Shown piece by piece: positions 24,054-30,311 of a DNA stretch of 37,238 bases (position 1 is its first letter; every line of letters starts with the position of its first letter). Source of the stretch: Thermoplasmata archaeon (GTDB taxonomy: Archaea > Thermoplasmatota > Thermoplasmata > Thermoplasmatales > GCA-001856825); NCBI GenBank assembly GCA_021817415.1, contig JAKAUZ010000005.1, forward strand, positions 1 through 37,238. The letters are read 5' to 3'. The notes beneath the pieces are model-generated. The model did no database searches and was not told the DNA's origin. It worked only from the letters and a program-made list of their open reading frames with translations. A program made the translations under genes and the position numbers.

Positions 24054-25117
24054 TTCACCCTGAGTATCTCGTCGATTGTGTCAAGGAGTTCCTGGATCTC
24101 GGATGGGGTCAGATCTCCCATGTGCGCGATTCTAAATGTCTTTTCCTTGAGTTTCCCATATCCGTTGGATATTGACATCCATTTGGCTTTCAGTGCCTTA
24201 TTCAATGCGTCTACGCTTATGTTTTTGGTGTTTGTTACTGTCGTCACTGTGACTGATTCATACCCCGGCTCTGCAAAGAGGGCAAAATTATCCTTTGCCC
24301 ATTTCTGTACCATTGAGGCCATTTTTTTGTGCCTGTTATACCGTTCCTCCATCCCTTCCTTTAGCATCTTTTCAAGTTGATAGTCAAGAGCGTAGAGAAG
24401 CGAAACTGCAGGGGTTGCAGGTATCTGCTTCTTTTCGTCATAATAATTCTTCATCGAGATGAAGTCAAAATAGTAACCTCTTGATGTCACCTTCTTTGCC
24501 TTTTCCATGGCTTCCGAGCTGATGAAAACAGTGACCAGTCCCGGAGGCAAACCAAATGACTTCTGGGTAGGAGCAAAAAGGACATCAGATTTATTGACAT
24601 CAATCATGTCCCCAGCGAGGGAACTCACTGCATCTACCAGGAGTAATGAATCGTGTTCCCGGGAAAGTTTGAAAAAATCGTCAATGGGAGTTCTCACCCC
24701 AGTGCTCGTTTCGTTCTGTGTGAGGGCAATTCCTTCATAGTGTTTACCTTTGAATTTTTCTTCCACATCCTTCGTCTTTGCGGCCTTCCCCCATTCATAT
24801 TTGATTGCATCAGCGATCTTTCCATTTGCCTTGGATATTTCGAACCATCTTTCACTGAATGAACCATTTGTGCAATGGAGAACGTCATTCTGTATCACAT
24901 TCCTTATGCTTCCTTCCATCATTCCAGTTCCTGAGGCTGTGAATACCATTACCTCATTCTTTGTGTTGAAAAATTTTTGTAAATTGTCGTGAATTCTTTC
25001 ATACAGTTCTGACATTTCCTTGGTTCTGTGACCAATTATGGGTCTTGACATCTCTTTCAGTACATCCTCTCTGACTTCTGTAGGTCCAGGGATGAACAAC
25101 TTTACGTGCATTTTCAT
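24050..25117 (-). CDS. Class V aminotransferase (probable phosphoserine or serine-pyruvate/alanine-glyoxylate type)
   Basis: A 355-residue PLP-dependent fold I aminotransferase of the SGAT/AGT subgroup: FIPGPTEVREDVLKEMSRPI near 8-27, the SGTGMMEGSIRN phosphate loop near 62-73, LLVDAVSSLAGD near 156-167, and the PLP lysine in APTQKSFGLPPG near 180-191. The operon with serA suggests it makes 3-phosphoserine from 3-phosphohydroxypyruvate, as shown for other archaeal class V enzymes, but serine-glyoxylate or alanine-glyoxylate activity is possible. The ATGs at 25117 and 25111 are both plausible. A TATA-like element (minus-strand AAATTTAAAAAG, about 25153-25164) lies some 40 nt upstream. Confidence 0.87.
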   Translation of the reverse strand: MKMHVKLFIPGPTEVREDVLKEMSRPIIGHRTKEMSELYERIHDNLQKFFNTKNEVMVFTASGTGMMEGSIRNVIQNDVLHCTNGSFSERWFEISKANGKIADAIKYEWGKAAKTKDVEEKFKGKHYEGIALTQNETSTGVRTPIDDFFKLSREHDSLLLVDAVSSLAGDMIDVNKSDVLFAPTQKSFGLPPGLVTVFISSEAMEKAKKVTSRGYYFDFISMKNYYDEKKQIPATPAVSLLYALDYQLEKMLKEGMEERYNRHKKMASMVQKWAKDNFALFAEPGYESVTVTTVTNTKNISVDALNKALKAKWMSISNGYGKLKEKTFRIAHMGDLTPSEIQELLDTIDEILRVK

Positions 25118-25260
25118 GACACCCTTGGGAGAATGGCTTCTCTAATGAAAAATCTTTTTAAATTTCCTCCCGGTTTGAAAATACTTGATTGTGAATAAGA
25201 CGTTTTCACAGTAAAGGAATGATAACATTTATACCTGAATTAATAATCAAAATACAGTTA

Positions 25261-25287
25261 GGAGGGTTAAAGAAATTTAGAGGAGTA
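25261..25287 (+). promoter_or_regulatory. Strong ribosome-binding region of the pilin-like gene
   Basis: Two purine-rich sites, GGAGGG at 25261-25266 and GAGGAG at 25280-25285, precede the ATG at 25294. Most neighbouring genes have a TATA element so close to the start that no leader is possible, so this gene with a leader stands out. The second site decides the start at 25294. Confidence 0.5.
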
Positions 25288-25293
25288 AAAACA

Positions 25294-25848
25294 ATGAAAC
25301 CCGCATATTTGATGGAAGATGGGGAAATTCATCCAATTGGAATTGCGGTCGCTGTCATTGCCCTGATGCTTCTAGGTTCAATGATATACGTTATAGTAGA
25401 TATGGGCACAACAAATAATAACACAAGGCCCCTTTCCGCTTCTCTACAATCTGTTTCCATCGATAATTATACAGTCAAATTGAAACTGGCCCTTAAAGAG
25501 CCGTCCAGATTCATCGATCCCTTCAATCTGGTATTCATTGTTCACCACGAAACACTGAGATTCGGGATTGTTTATGCACTGAAGACGCCTACCACATGGC
25601 TGTGCTGGTCCAATGTTTCGACGGCTGTTACCCAATATGGATGGATTTACATTGTAAACATAACAAATCCGGACGGAGACAGGGTGAATGGTACGAGTCC
25701 AATAGAGACGAATTCAACTGTGACCATTCAGGAAGTCCAGTATTCTGGAATAGCAGGAAATGCCATATCCGTCGCTAGCTGGCATTACCTGAATGTTGCC
25801 CTGACATATAGTGGCTATTATGGGGGCACAGGAATAGTATTGAGCTAG
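25294..25848 (+). CDS. Pilin/archaellin-like secreted protein with sequons
   Basis: Started at the ATG at 25294 (184 residues), the protein has a short charged leader (MKPAYLMEDGE) followed by one hydrophobic helix (IHPIGIAVAVIALMLLGSMIYVIV, about residues 12-35) and a beta-rich, Thr/Asn/Ser-rich exterior. This is the layout of archaeal type IV pilins and archaellins, whose leader is cut just before the helix, but no canonical peptidase site could be confirmed. Six N-X-S/T sequons are present. A full ribosome site GAGGAG lies about 9 nt upstream of this ATG, with TATA-like elements near 25226-25247; the in-frame start at 25219 would add 25 residues lying over the promoter and is not favoured. 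It may be a filament subunit for the ATPase module near the window end. Confidence 0.65.
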   Translation: MKPAYLMEDGEIHPIGIAVAVIALMLLGSMIYVIVDMGTTNNNTRPLSASLQSVSIDNYTVKLKLALKEPSRFIDPFNLVFIVHHETLRFGIVYALKTPTTWLCWSNVSTAVTQYGWIYIVNITNPDGDRVNGTSPIETNSTVTIQEVQYSGIAGNAISVASWHYLNVALTYSGYYGGTGIVLS

Positions 25849-25858
25849 AGACAGACGT

Positions 25859-25898
25859 TCAACTCTCGTTGAGTCAAAGTGAGCAACTCATCTTTTGT
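25859..25898 (+). terminator. Hairpin plus T-run after the pilin-like gene
   Basis: TCAAC (25859-25863), loop TCTC, GTTGA (25868-25872) forms a perfect 5-bp stem just after the stop, followed about 20 nt later by a T4 run. An alternative pairing GAGT/ACTC (25871-25874 with 25886-25889) could compete. This is weak but consistent with a terminator. Confidence 0.3.
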
Positions 25899-25974
25899 TA
25901 GTATGTGATTCAGCATCCGGTCTTAATTATATTGATAAATGTCGTTGAAAAGTCTTAAAGTCGTAATTAGATTT

Positions 25975-26955
25975 TCATTCCTGTTGCATTGGTTCATAGT
26001 AAGTTTGTACTTTGTCAAGAATGAACTTAATTGGCAATGCACCAGATTTATTTGCCTCTCCCATTTTCAATAGGAACCATTGTACCATCTCATCATCCAT
26101 CAAAACGGCAGTGTGAGATTCGTTTCCGTCGTACCAGCTGTATCCCGCACAGAATGGAGGCAGGTAATTCTTCTTGAAGTCTAAAAAACCTATCTCCGTT
26201 CCACCTACCCTTGTGTCTTCAGTAATGATTGTATTTCCTACCCTTATGTATGCCTGGTTACCAAGCATGCCGCGCGGCTCTATTTTCCCAGTTGACGATC
26301 TGATAACCCTTGAGAAACCTTCTCCCATATCAGGAGATTTGAATTTGAACACAAACGGATGGGCATATTGGGGAGCTATTTCAAAATATTTTTCCGTAAT
26401 TTCTTCAGTAAAACGGAGAAATATCACCTTCCTGCGATAATGATATTTATCCAAGTATTCAGACAGTTTGGTTGGCTTTCCAAGATACTCTATCCTCGGG
26501 TCATCCTGGCTCTTATCAGTTACCTCCTCAAATCGATTGATTAACAGACTCGATACTTCCTCCAGATTCTCCTTGAAGAACTGGAATCGCCATATCTCTC
26601 TACGTCCCAGTTTCAGCACGAATTGATCTGCAACCACTCCAGGAATTTCAAGCAGTCTATAGACAGGATGATCCAGGTGATACATGGAACCAGTTTCAGG
26701 ATATTCGAGCACCTCCTGGCCGTACTGACCCTTCATTAACAGTTCTTTTGGAGCGTTTTTAATCTCCACATAATAGTCGGTATCAGCATTGTTCAGGCTG
26801 GCGTAAAATCTGTTTTTGAAAGTATTATAATAGACGGGAATGGACTTATTCAAATCACCCGGAAGGAATGTGCCTATTGGTGAATTTCTGGAGAAAACAA
26901 GTTCGTAATCAAACTGGATTTCCGGTATTAGGTCTGATTCTTCTGAGGGGTCCAC
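25975..26955 (-). CDS. Hypothetical protein, 326 residues
   Basis: I do not recognise this protein. It starts with GTG (MDPSEESDLIPEIQFD...) and is acidic at its N-terminus, with mixed alpha/beta composition, many aromatic residues (Tyr, Phe, Trp throughout), no signal peptide, no membrane segment, no Cys-rich site and no obvious nucleotide-binding motif. Possible landmarks are GTEIGFLDFKKNYLPPFCAG near 258-277, which contains a lone Cys, and the Tyr/Gln-rich C-terminal end. A TATA-like GGTTTATATC lies about 24 nt before the GTG, which supports both the start and expression. It stands alone between the pilin-like gene and tRNA-Lys. Codon use and length make a real gene likely. Confidence 0.72.
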   Translation of the reverse strand: MDPSEESDLIPEIQFDYELVFSRNSPIGTFLPGDLNKSIPVYYNTFKNRFYASLNNADTDYYVEIKNAPKELLMKGQYGQEVLEYPETGSMYHLDHPVYRLLEIPGVVADQFVLKLGRREIWRFQFFKENLEEVSSLLINRFEEVTDKSQDDPRIEYLGKPTKLSEYLDKYHYRRKVIFLRFTEEITEKYFEIAPQYAHPFVFKFKSPDMGEGFSRVIRSSTGKIEPRGMLGNQAYIRVGNTIITEDTRVGGTEIGFLDFKKNYLPPFCAGYSWYDGNESHTAVLMDDEMVQWFLLKMGEANKSGALPIKFILDKVQTYYEPMQQE

Positions 26956-26974
26956 GCGATTGTATAAATGTACT

Positions 26975-26984
26975 GATATAAACC
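26975..26984 (-). promoter_or_regulatory. TATA-like promoter of the 326-residue hypothetical gene
   Basis: The minus strand GGTTTATATC is centred 24 nt upstream of the GTG at 26955, consistent with a leaderless transcript. The rest of the 275-bp gap up to the tRNA (26985-27230) holds no gene or repeat that I can support. Confidence 0.5.
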
Positions 26985-27230
26985 ATTTTCCATTGATTTT
27001 TCTTCATTCAATTGATGCTTTCGTGATTCATTCCAGTAACCTCTATAAGCATAAAAAACTCGAAACGTTTGGTTTACCCCCCATAAATAGAAACTGCTTC
27101 GTTATGAAAATTGCTTGACTTCGTTTTAAAACTATCAATTGATGGAAAACCACAGCACTTCAGTCGGTTGGATAATTACGGTTGCTGGACTTCTTCAGGG
27201 AAATTGCAGTCTGATGAGAAACGAAAAAAA

Positions 27231-27304
27231 CGGGCCCGGTGGGATTCGAACCCACGACCACCTGGTTAAAAGCCAGATGCTCTACCTGTCTGAGCTACGG
27301 GCCC
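27231..27304 (-). tRNA. tRNA-Lys (anticodon UUU)
   Basis: The minus strand folds into a complete 74-nt cloverleaf: acceptor GGGCCCG/CGGGCCC, D stem GCTC/GAGC, anticodon stem TCTGG/CCAGG enclosing loop CTTTTAA with anticodon TTT, and T stem GTGGG/CCCAC with loop TTCGAAT. The discriminator base is G and CCA is not encoded. There is no intron. An oligo-T run immediately follows the 3' end as terminator (27224-27230), and a TATA-like element lies about 23 nt upstream. All stems are fully paired apart from one G-U. Confidence 0.97.
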
Positions 27305-27320
27305 GAGGCCCAATAAAATA

Positions 27321-27333
27321 TTGAAATATAAAG
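27321..27333 (-). promoter_or_regulatory. TATA-like promoter of tRNA-Lys
   Basis: The minus strand CTTTATATTTCAA is centred about 23 nt upstream of the first tRNA base at 27304, between the TFB stop and the tRNA. Confidence 0.55.
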
Positions 27334-27342
27334 ATTGTTAAG

Positions 27343-28296
27343 TTAGACTTCGACGTTTATTCCCAATTTTTCGGTCAATTCCTTGTACCTGTTCCTTATG
27401 GTTACTTCAGTGACTCCGGCAACCTCTGCAACCTCTCTCTGCGTCCTTCTCTCATTCAGCGATATGCTCGCAATGTAGATTGCTGCTGCAGCCACTCCAG
27501 TTGGTCCCCTCCCCGACGTGAGATCCCTGTTCTCTGCAAGCTTCAAAATTTCCATTGCCTTCTTCTTGGCGTCATTTGAAAGTCTAAGCCTGTTGCAGAA
27601 CCTGTTGATATAATCCTCTGGCCTTGAAGGGAAAATGCCAAGCTGCAAGATCCTGCTCATCATCCTGTAGGTCCTGCCAATTTCCTTCTTCTTTATCCTG
27701 GTGACAGAAGCAATTTCCTCAAGCGTCCTAGGTACTCCCATCATCCTGCAAGCCCCGTAAATTGAGCCTGCAACAACGCCTTCTATTGATCTACCCCTGA
27801 TCATGTTCTCCTTTACTGCCTTTCTGTAAATGACCGCAGCTGTCTCCCTGACATCCTTGGGAAGGCTCAGGTTTGATGCCATTCTTTCAAGCTCCTGCAA
27901 AGCCTGGGCAAGATTCCTCTCCGCTGCATTTGAAACTTTTATTCTCCTCTGCCACTTCCTGAGTCTGTATAACTGGGCTCTGCTTTTTGTCGGAATGCTC
28001 TTCCCATATGAATCTTTATTTTTCCAGGAAATTTCAGTGCTGAGTCCTTTGTCGTGAATTGTATATGTCATCGGGGCGCCAGTTCTGGCCCTTGCCTCTG
28101 ACTGTTCAGAGTCAAATGCCCTCCAGTCCGGTCCCTGATCTATAAAGCTGTCATCAATGACGAGTCCGCAGTCCTGGCATACCAGTTCTCCTCTCTCGTA
28201 ATCCCTTACCAGATGAGTCGAATTGCAGTCTGGGCACTTTGTTATTTCCTCTAGGAGCTCTTTCCTCCCTTTTTTCTTCTCTTCCTCCACCATCAT
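27343..28296 (-). CDS. tfb: Transcription initiation factor B (TFB)
   Basis: The 317-residue archaeal TFIIB homologue bridges TBP-TATA DNA and RNA polymerase. The N-terminal zinc ribbon has C21-x2-C24 and C40-x2-C43, followed by the B-reader segment [10 protein letters not shown] near 53-62 and two cyclin folds at about 110-205 and 210-305 (ending with the helix-turn-helix [19 protein letters not shown] that contacts the BRE). All hallmarks are present. The ATG at 28296 follows the ribosome site GAGGTGG by 2 nt, and this ATG lies inside the open frame of gar1, so translation is probably coupled. No separate promoter for tfb is evident. Confidence 0.96.
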   Translation of the reverse strand: MMVEEEKKKGRKELLEEITKCPDCNSTHLVRDYERGELVCQDCGLVIDDSFIDQGPDWRAFDSEQSEARARTGAPMTYTIHDKGLSTEISWKNKDSYGKSIPTKSRAQLYRLRKWQRRIKVSNAAERNLAQALQELERMASNLSLPKDVRETAAVIYRKAVKENMIRGRSIEGVVAGSIYGACRMMGVPRTLEEIASVTRIKKKEIGRTYRMMSRILQLGIFPSRPEDYINRFCNRLRLSNDAKKKAMEILKLAENRDLTSGRGPTGVAAAAIYIASISLNERRTQREVAEVAGVTEVTIRNRYKELTEKLGINVEV

Positions 28297-28513
28297 TCCA
28301 CCTCATGTAAATTTCATAAGCCTTCGATCCTCTTGATTCAATGGCGACGTATGGGGATTTCACCGGACCAAATATCCTCGATATCTTACCAAATTGCTTC
28401 CCTTCTTTATCGTACAACTTTGTGGAAAAAGATATCTCCCTGTCGATCTTTCCGATCAGTTTACCTTCTCTCTCACCCATTATTATACCAATTTTTTTAA
28501 GGGTCTCAGGCAT
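28154..28513 (-). CDS. gar1: H/ACA RNP component Gar1-like protein with long tail overlapping tfb
   Basis: The first 70 residues match archaeal Gar1, the H/ACA ribonucleoprotein subunit that assists Cbf5 in RNA pseudouridylation: [20 protein letters not shown], then [18 protein letters not shown]. The family normally ends soon after this core (about 75-100 residues). Here the frame continues with a Gly/Arg/Glu-rich tail to a stop at 28154, overlapping tfb out of frame by 143 bp and running over its zinc-ribbon codons. A one-base slip near 28300 would end the protein close to tfb's start, so either a genuine long overlap or a sequence error is possible. The ATG at 28513 has a TATA element about 26 nt upstream. 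Confidence 0.82.
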   Translation of the reverse strand: MPETLKKIGIIMGEREGKLIGKIDREISFSTKLYDKEGKQFGKISRIFGPVKSPYVAIESRGSKAYEIYMRWNDGGGREEKREERAPRGNNKVPRLQFDSSGKGLRERRTGMPGLRTRH

Positions 28514-28529
28514 AGTCTTTTGATATTAT

Positions 28530-28551
28530 CGAAAAGTATATAAGCTTTTCG
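28530..28551 (-). promoter_or_regulatory. Promoter of gar1-tfb with inverted repeat around the TATA box
   Basis: CGAAAAG (28530-28536) and CTTTTCG (28545-28551) form a perfect 7-bp inverted repeat with an 8-nt spacer, tatataag, which is the TATA-like element centred about 26 nt before the gar1 ATG. A symmetrical site embracing a TATA box is suited to a dimeric repressor, and could equally be coincidental AT symmetry. Confidence 0.5.
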
Positions 28552-28570
28552 TAAACAAGAGCCATCCTAT

Positions 28571-30175
28571 TTAACTTTTTTCAGAAATTTTCTTATACCG
28601 CGCTGAAGCCTCCACCAAGGCAGAGTGCAATACTGACGGGTATTGAGGTCTGCTCTTGAATTCTGCATGAAATTGCGACCCCATGAAGAAGGGATGGCCC
28701 CCTAACTCCAGTATTTCCATCCTGATCTCATCAACATCCGTTGCGGAAAAAGTCATTCCTTTGCTTATGAAGAGATCGATGTATTTGGGATTGACCTCGT
28801 ATCTGTGCCTGTGTCTTTCGAAAATCTCCTCCTTTCCATACAGTTCAAACGCTTTCGTGCCTTTCCTTACAATGACCTTCTTGTCCCCTAGGCGCATGGT
28901 TCCCCCTTTCTCTGTAATTCCCATCTGCTCGGGCAGAAGGTCTATGACTGGATACCGTGTTTCAGGATCGAATTCAGTTGAGTTTGCTCCTTTCATACCC
29001 AGGACATTTCTTGCAAACTCCACAACTTCGAGCTGGAAGCCCAGGCATATTCCGAGTATTGGAACGCCTTTTTCTCTAGCATACGTGATTGCCCTTATTT
29101 TCCCTTCTATGCCTCTGCTACCGAACCCTCCAGGAATCAGTATGCCGTGAACGCCTTCCAGGGACGATGCATCATCCATCTGCGTTTCTGAATTTACCCA
29201 CCTGATCTTAACTCCCACTCCCGTCTTTCCCGCAACATGCATGAAGGTGTGTTCATGTGAGATATAGGAATCTTTTAAGTCCACATATTTCCCAACTATT
29301 GCAATTTCGACCTTTTCCCTTGGTCCTACTATGTTTGCAACTACTGATTTCCATCTTTCAAGGTCATCGTCTCTCTTCTGCAGTGACGTCTTTTCGATGA
29401 TGTATCCCGGGAGTGCTGAACCATTCAGGTAAAGTGGCATCGTAAATATGTCGGAAACGTCAGGGATACCAATCACTGCCTTTTCATCAACCTGTGTGAA
29501 AAGTGCAATTTTCTTTTTGACTTCATCATCGAGTTCAACTTCGCTTCTGGCCACTATGGCATCTGGCTGAATTCCAATGCTCCTCAATTCCCTGACGCTG
29601 TGCTGAGTTGGTTTTGTTTTTGGTTCACCAAGGCTGTGCAGCATGGGAACATAGGTCACGTGGATAAAGAAAACCCTTCCGTTCTCCTCCAACCGGAGTT
29701 GCCTGAGCGCCTCCAGATATGGCATGGATTCAATGTCTCCGACCACACCCCCTACCTCCACAAGAACAATATCTGCCTCCGCCTCTTCCCCCACCCTCCT
29801 GATCGTTCTCTTGATTTCATCGGTGATATGAGGTATTATTTGGACTGTACTGCCTAAATAGTCCCCCTTCCTCTCTCTATCTATCACTTTCCTGTAGATT
29901 TTTCCAGTTGTTATGTTGTTATCTGTCCTGAGGTCTCTATCCAGGAATCTTTCATAATTGCCAAGGTCAAGGTCGACCTCAGCGCCATCCGCCAGAACAA
30001 AAACTTCTCCATGCTGGTAGGGATTCATTGTACCTGCGTCAAAATTCAGGTACGGGTCAATTTTTACGATTGTTACCTTGAATTTTCTTTCCTTGAATAT
30101 ATAACCAAGAGAAGATGTGATTGTTCCCTTCCCAATCCCGGAAATAACACCGCCCGTTATAACAATGAAATGCAT
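28571..30175 (-). CDS. pyrG: CTP synthase
   Basis: The 534-residue enzyme aminates UTP to CTP using ATP and glutamine. The N-terminal synthase domain shows TGGVISGIGKGTITSSLG near 7-24 and the DPYLNFDAGTMNPYQHGEVFV block near 41-61. The C-terminal glutamine amidotransferase domain shows GGFGSRGIEGK near 352-362, the nucleophile Cys in GICLGFQ near 379-385, and a His/Glu pair in QFHAEFKSRPQ near 505-515. All catalytic elements are present and length is normal. It starts at ATG 30175 with a TATA-like element about 27 nt upstream and is divergent from polB. Confidence 0.96.
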   Translation of the reverse strand: MHFIVITGGVISGIGKGTITSSLGYIFKERKFKVTIVKIDPYLNFDAGTMNPYQHGEVFVLADGAEVDLDLGNYERFLDRDLRTDNNITTGKIYRKVIDRERKGDYLGSTVQIIPHITDEIKRTIRRVGEEAEADIVLVEVGGVVGDIESMPYLEALRQLRLEENGRVFFIHVTYVPMLHSLGEPKTKPTQHSVRELRSIGIQPDAIVARSEVELDDEVKKKIALFTQVDEKAVIGIPDVSDIFTMPLYLNGSALPGYIIEKTSLQKRDDDLERWKSVVANIVGPREKVEIAIVGKYVDLKDSYISHEHTFMHVAGKTGVGVKIRWVNSETQMDDASSLEGVHGILIPGGFGSRGIEGKIRAITYAREKGVPILGICLGFQLEVVEFARNVLGMKGANSTEFDPETRYPVIDLLPEQMGITEKGGTMRLGDKKVIVRKGTKAFELYGKEEIFERHRHRYEVNPKYIDLFISKGMTFSATDVDEIRMEILELGGHPFFMGSQFHAEFKSRPQYPSVLHSALVEASARYKKISEKS

Positions 30176-30278
30176 ACCTAATATTAATTCAGGCTATTAA
30201 TCTTTATTTCCCCCAATATTCCAGAAGTAAAAAGAACAGCTTAACAGGATAATGACGTATTCCGATAATCAGTGACCC

Positions 30279-30288
30279 AAAATATTAG
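30279..30288 (+). promoter_or_regulatory. TATA-like promoter of polB
   Basis: The element aaaatattag is centred about 29 nt before the ATG at 30312. The 136-bp divergent gap between pyrG and polB contains this and the pyrG element on the other strand. Confidence 0.45.
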
Positions 30289-30311
30289 TTCATTCTATTC
30301 ATGGCCTTTCA

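Noticed and set aside
27139-27324. Plus-strand 61-residue ORF containing GPGGIRTHDHLVKSQMLYLS
   Set aside because: It is the antisense reading of the tRNA-Lys gene; this GGIRTHD-type peptide is a well-known false protein.
28683-29150. 155-residue plus-strand ORF inside pyrG
   Set aside because: It is antisense to the glutamine amidotransferase domain and has no promoter or motif.
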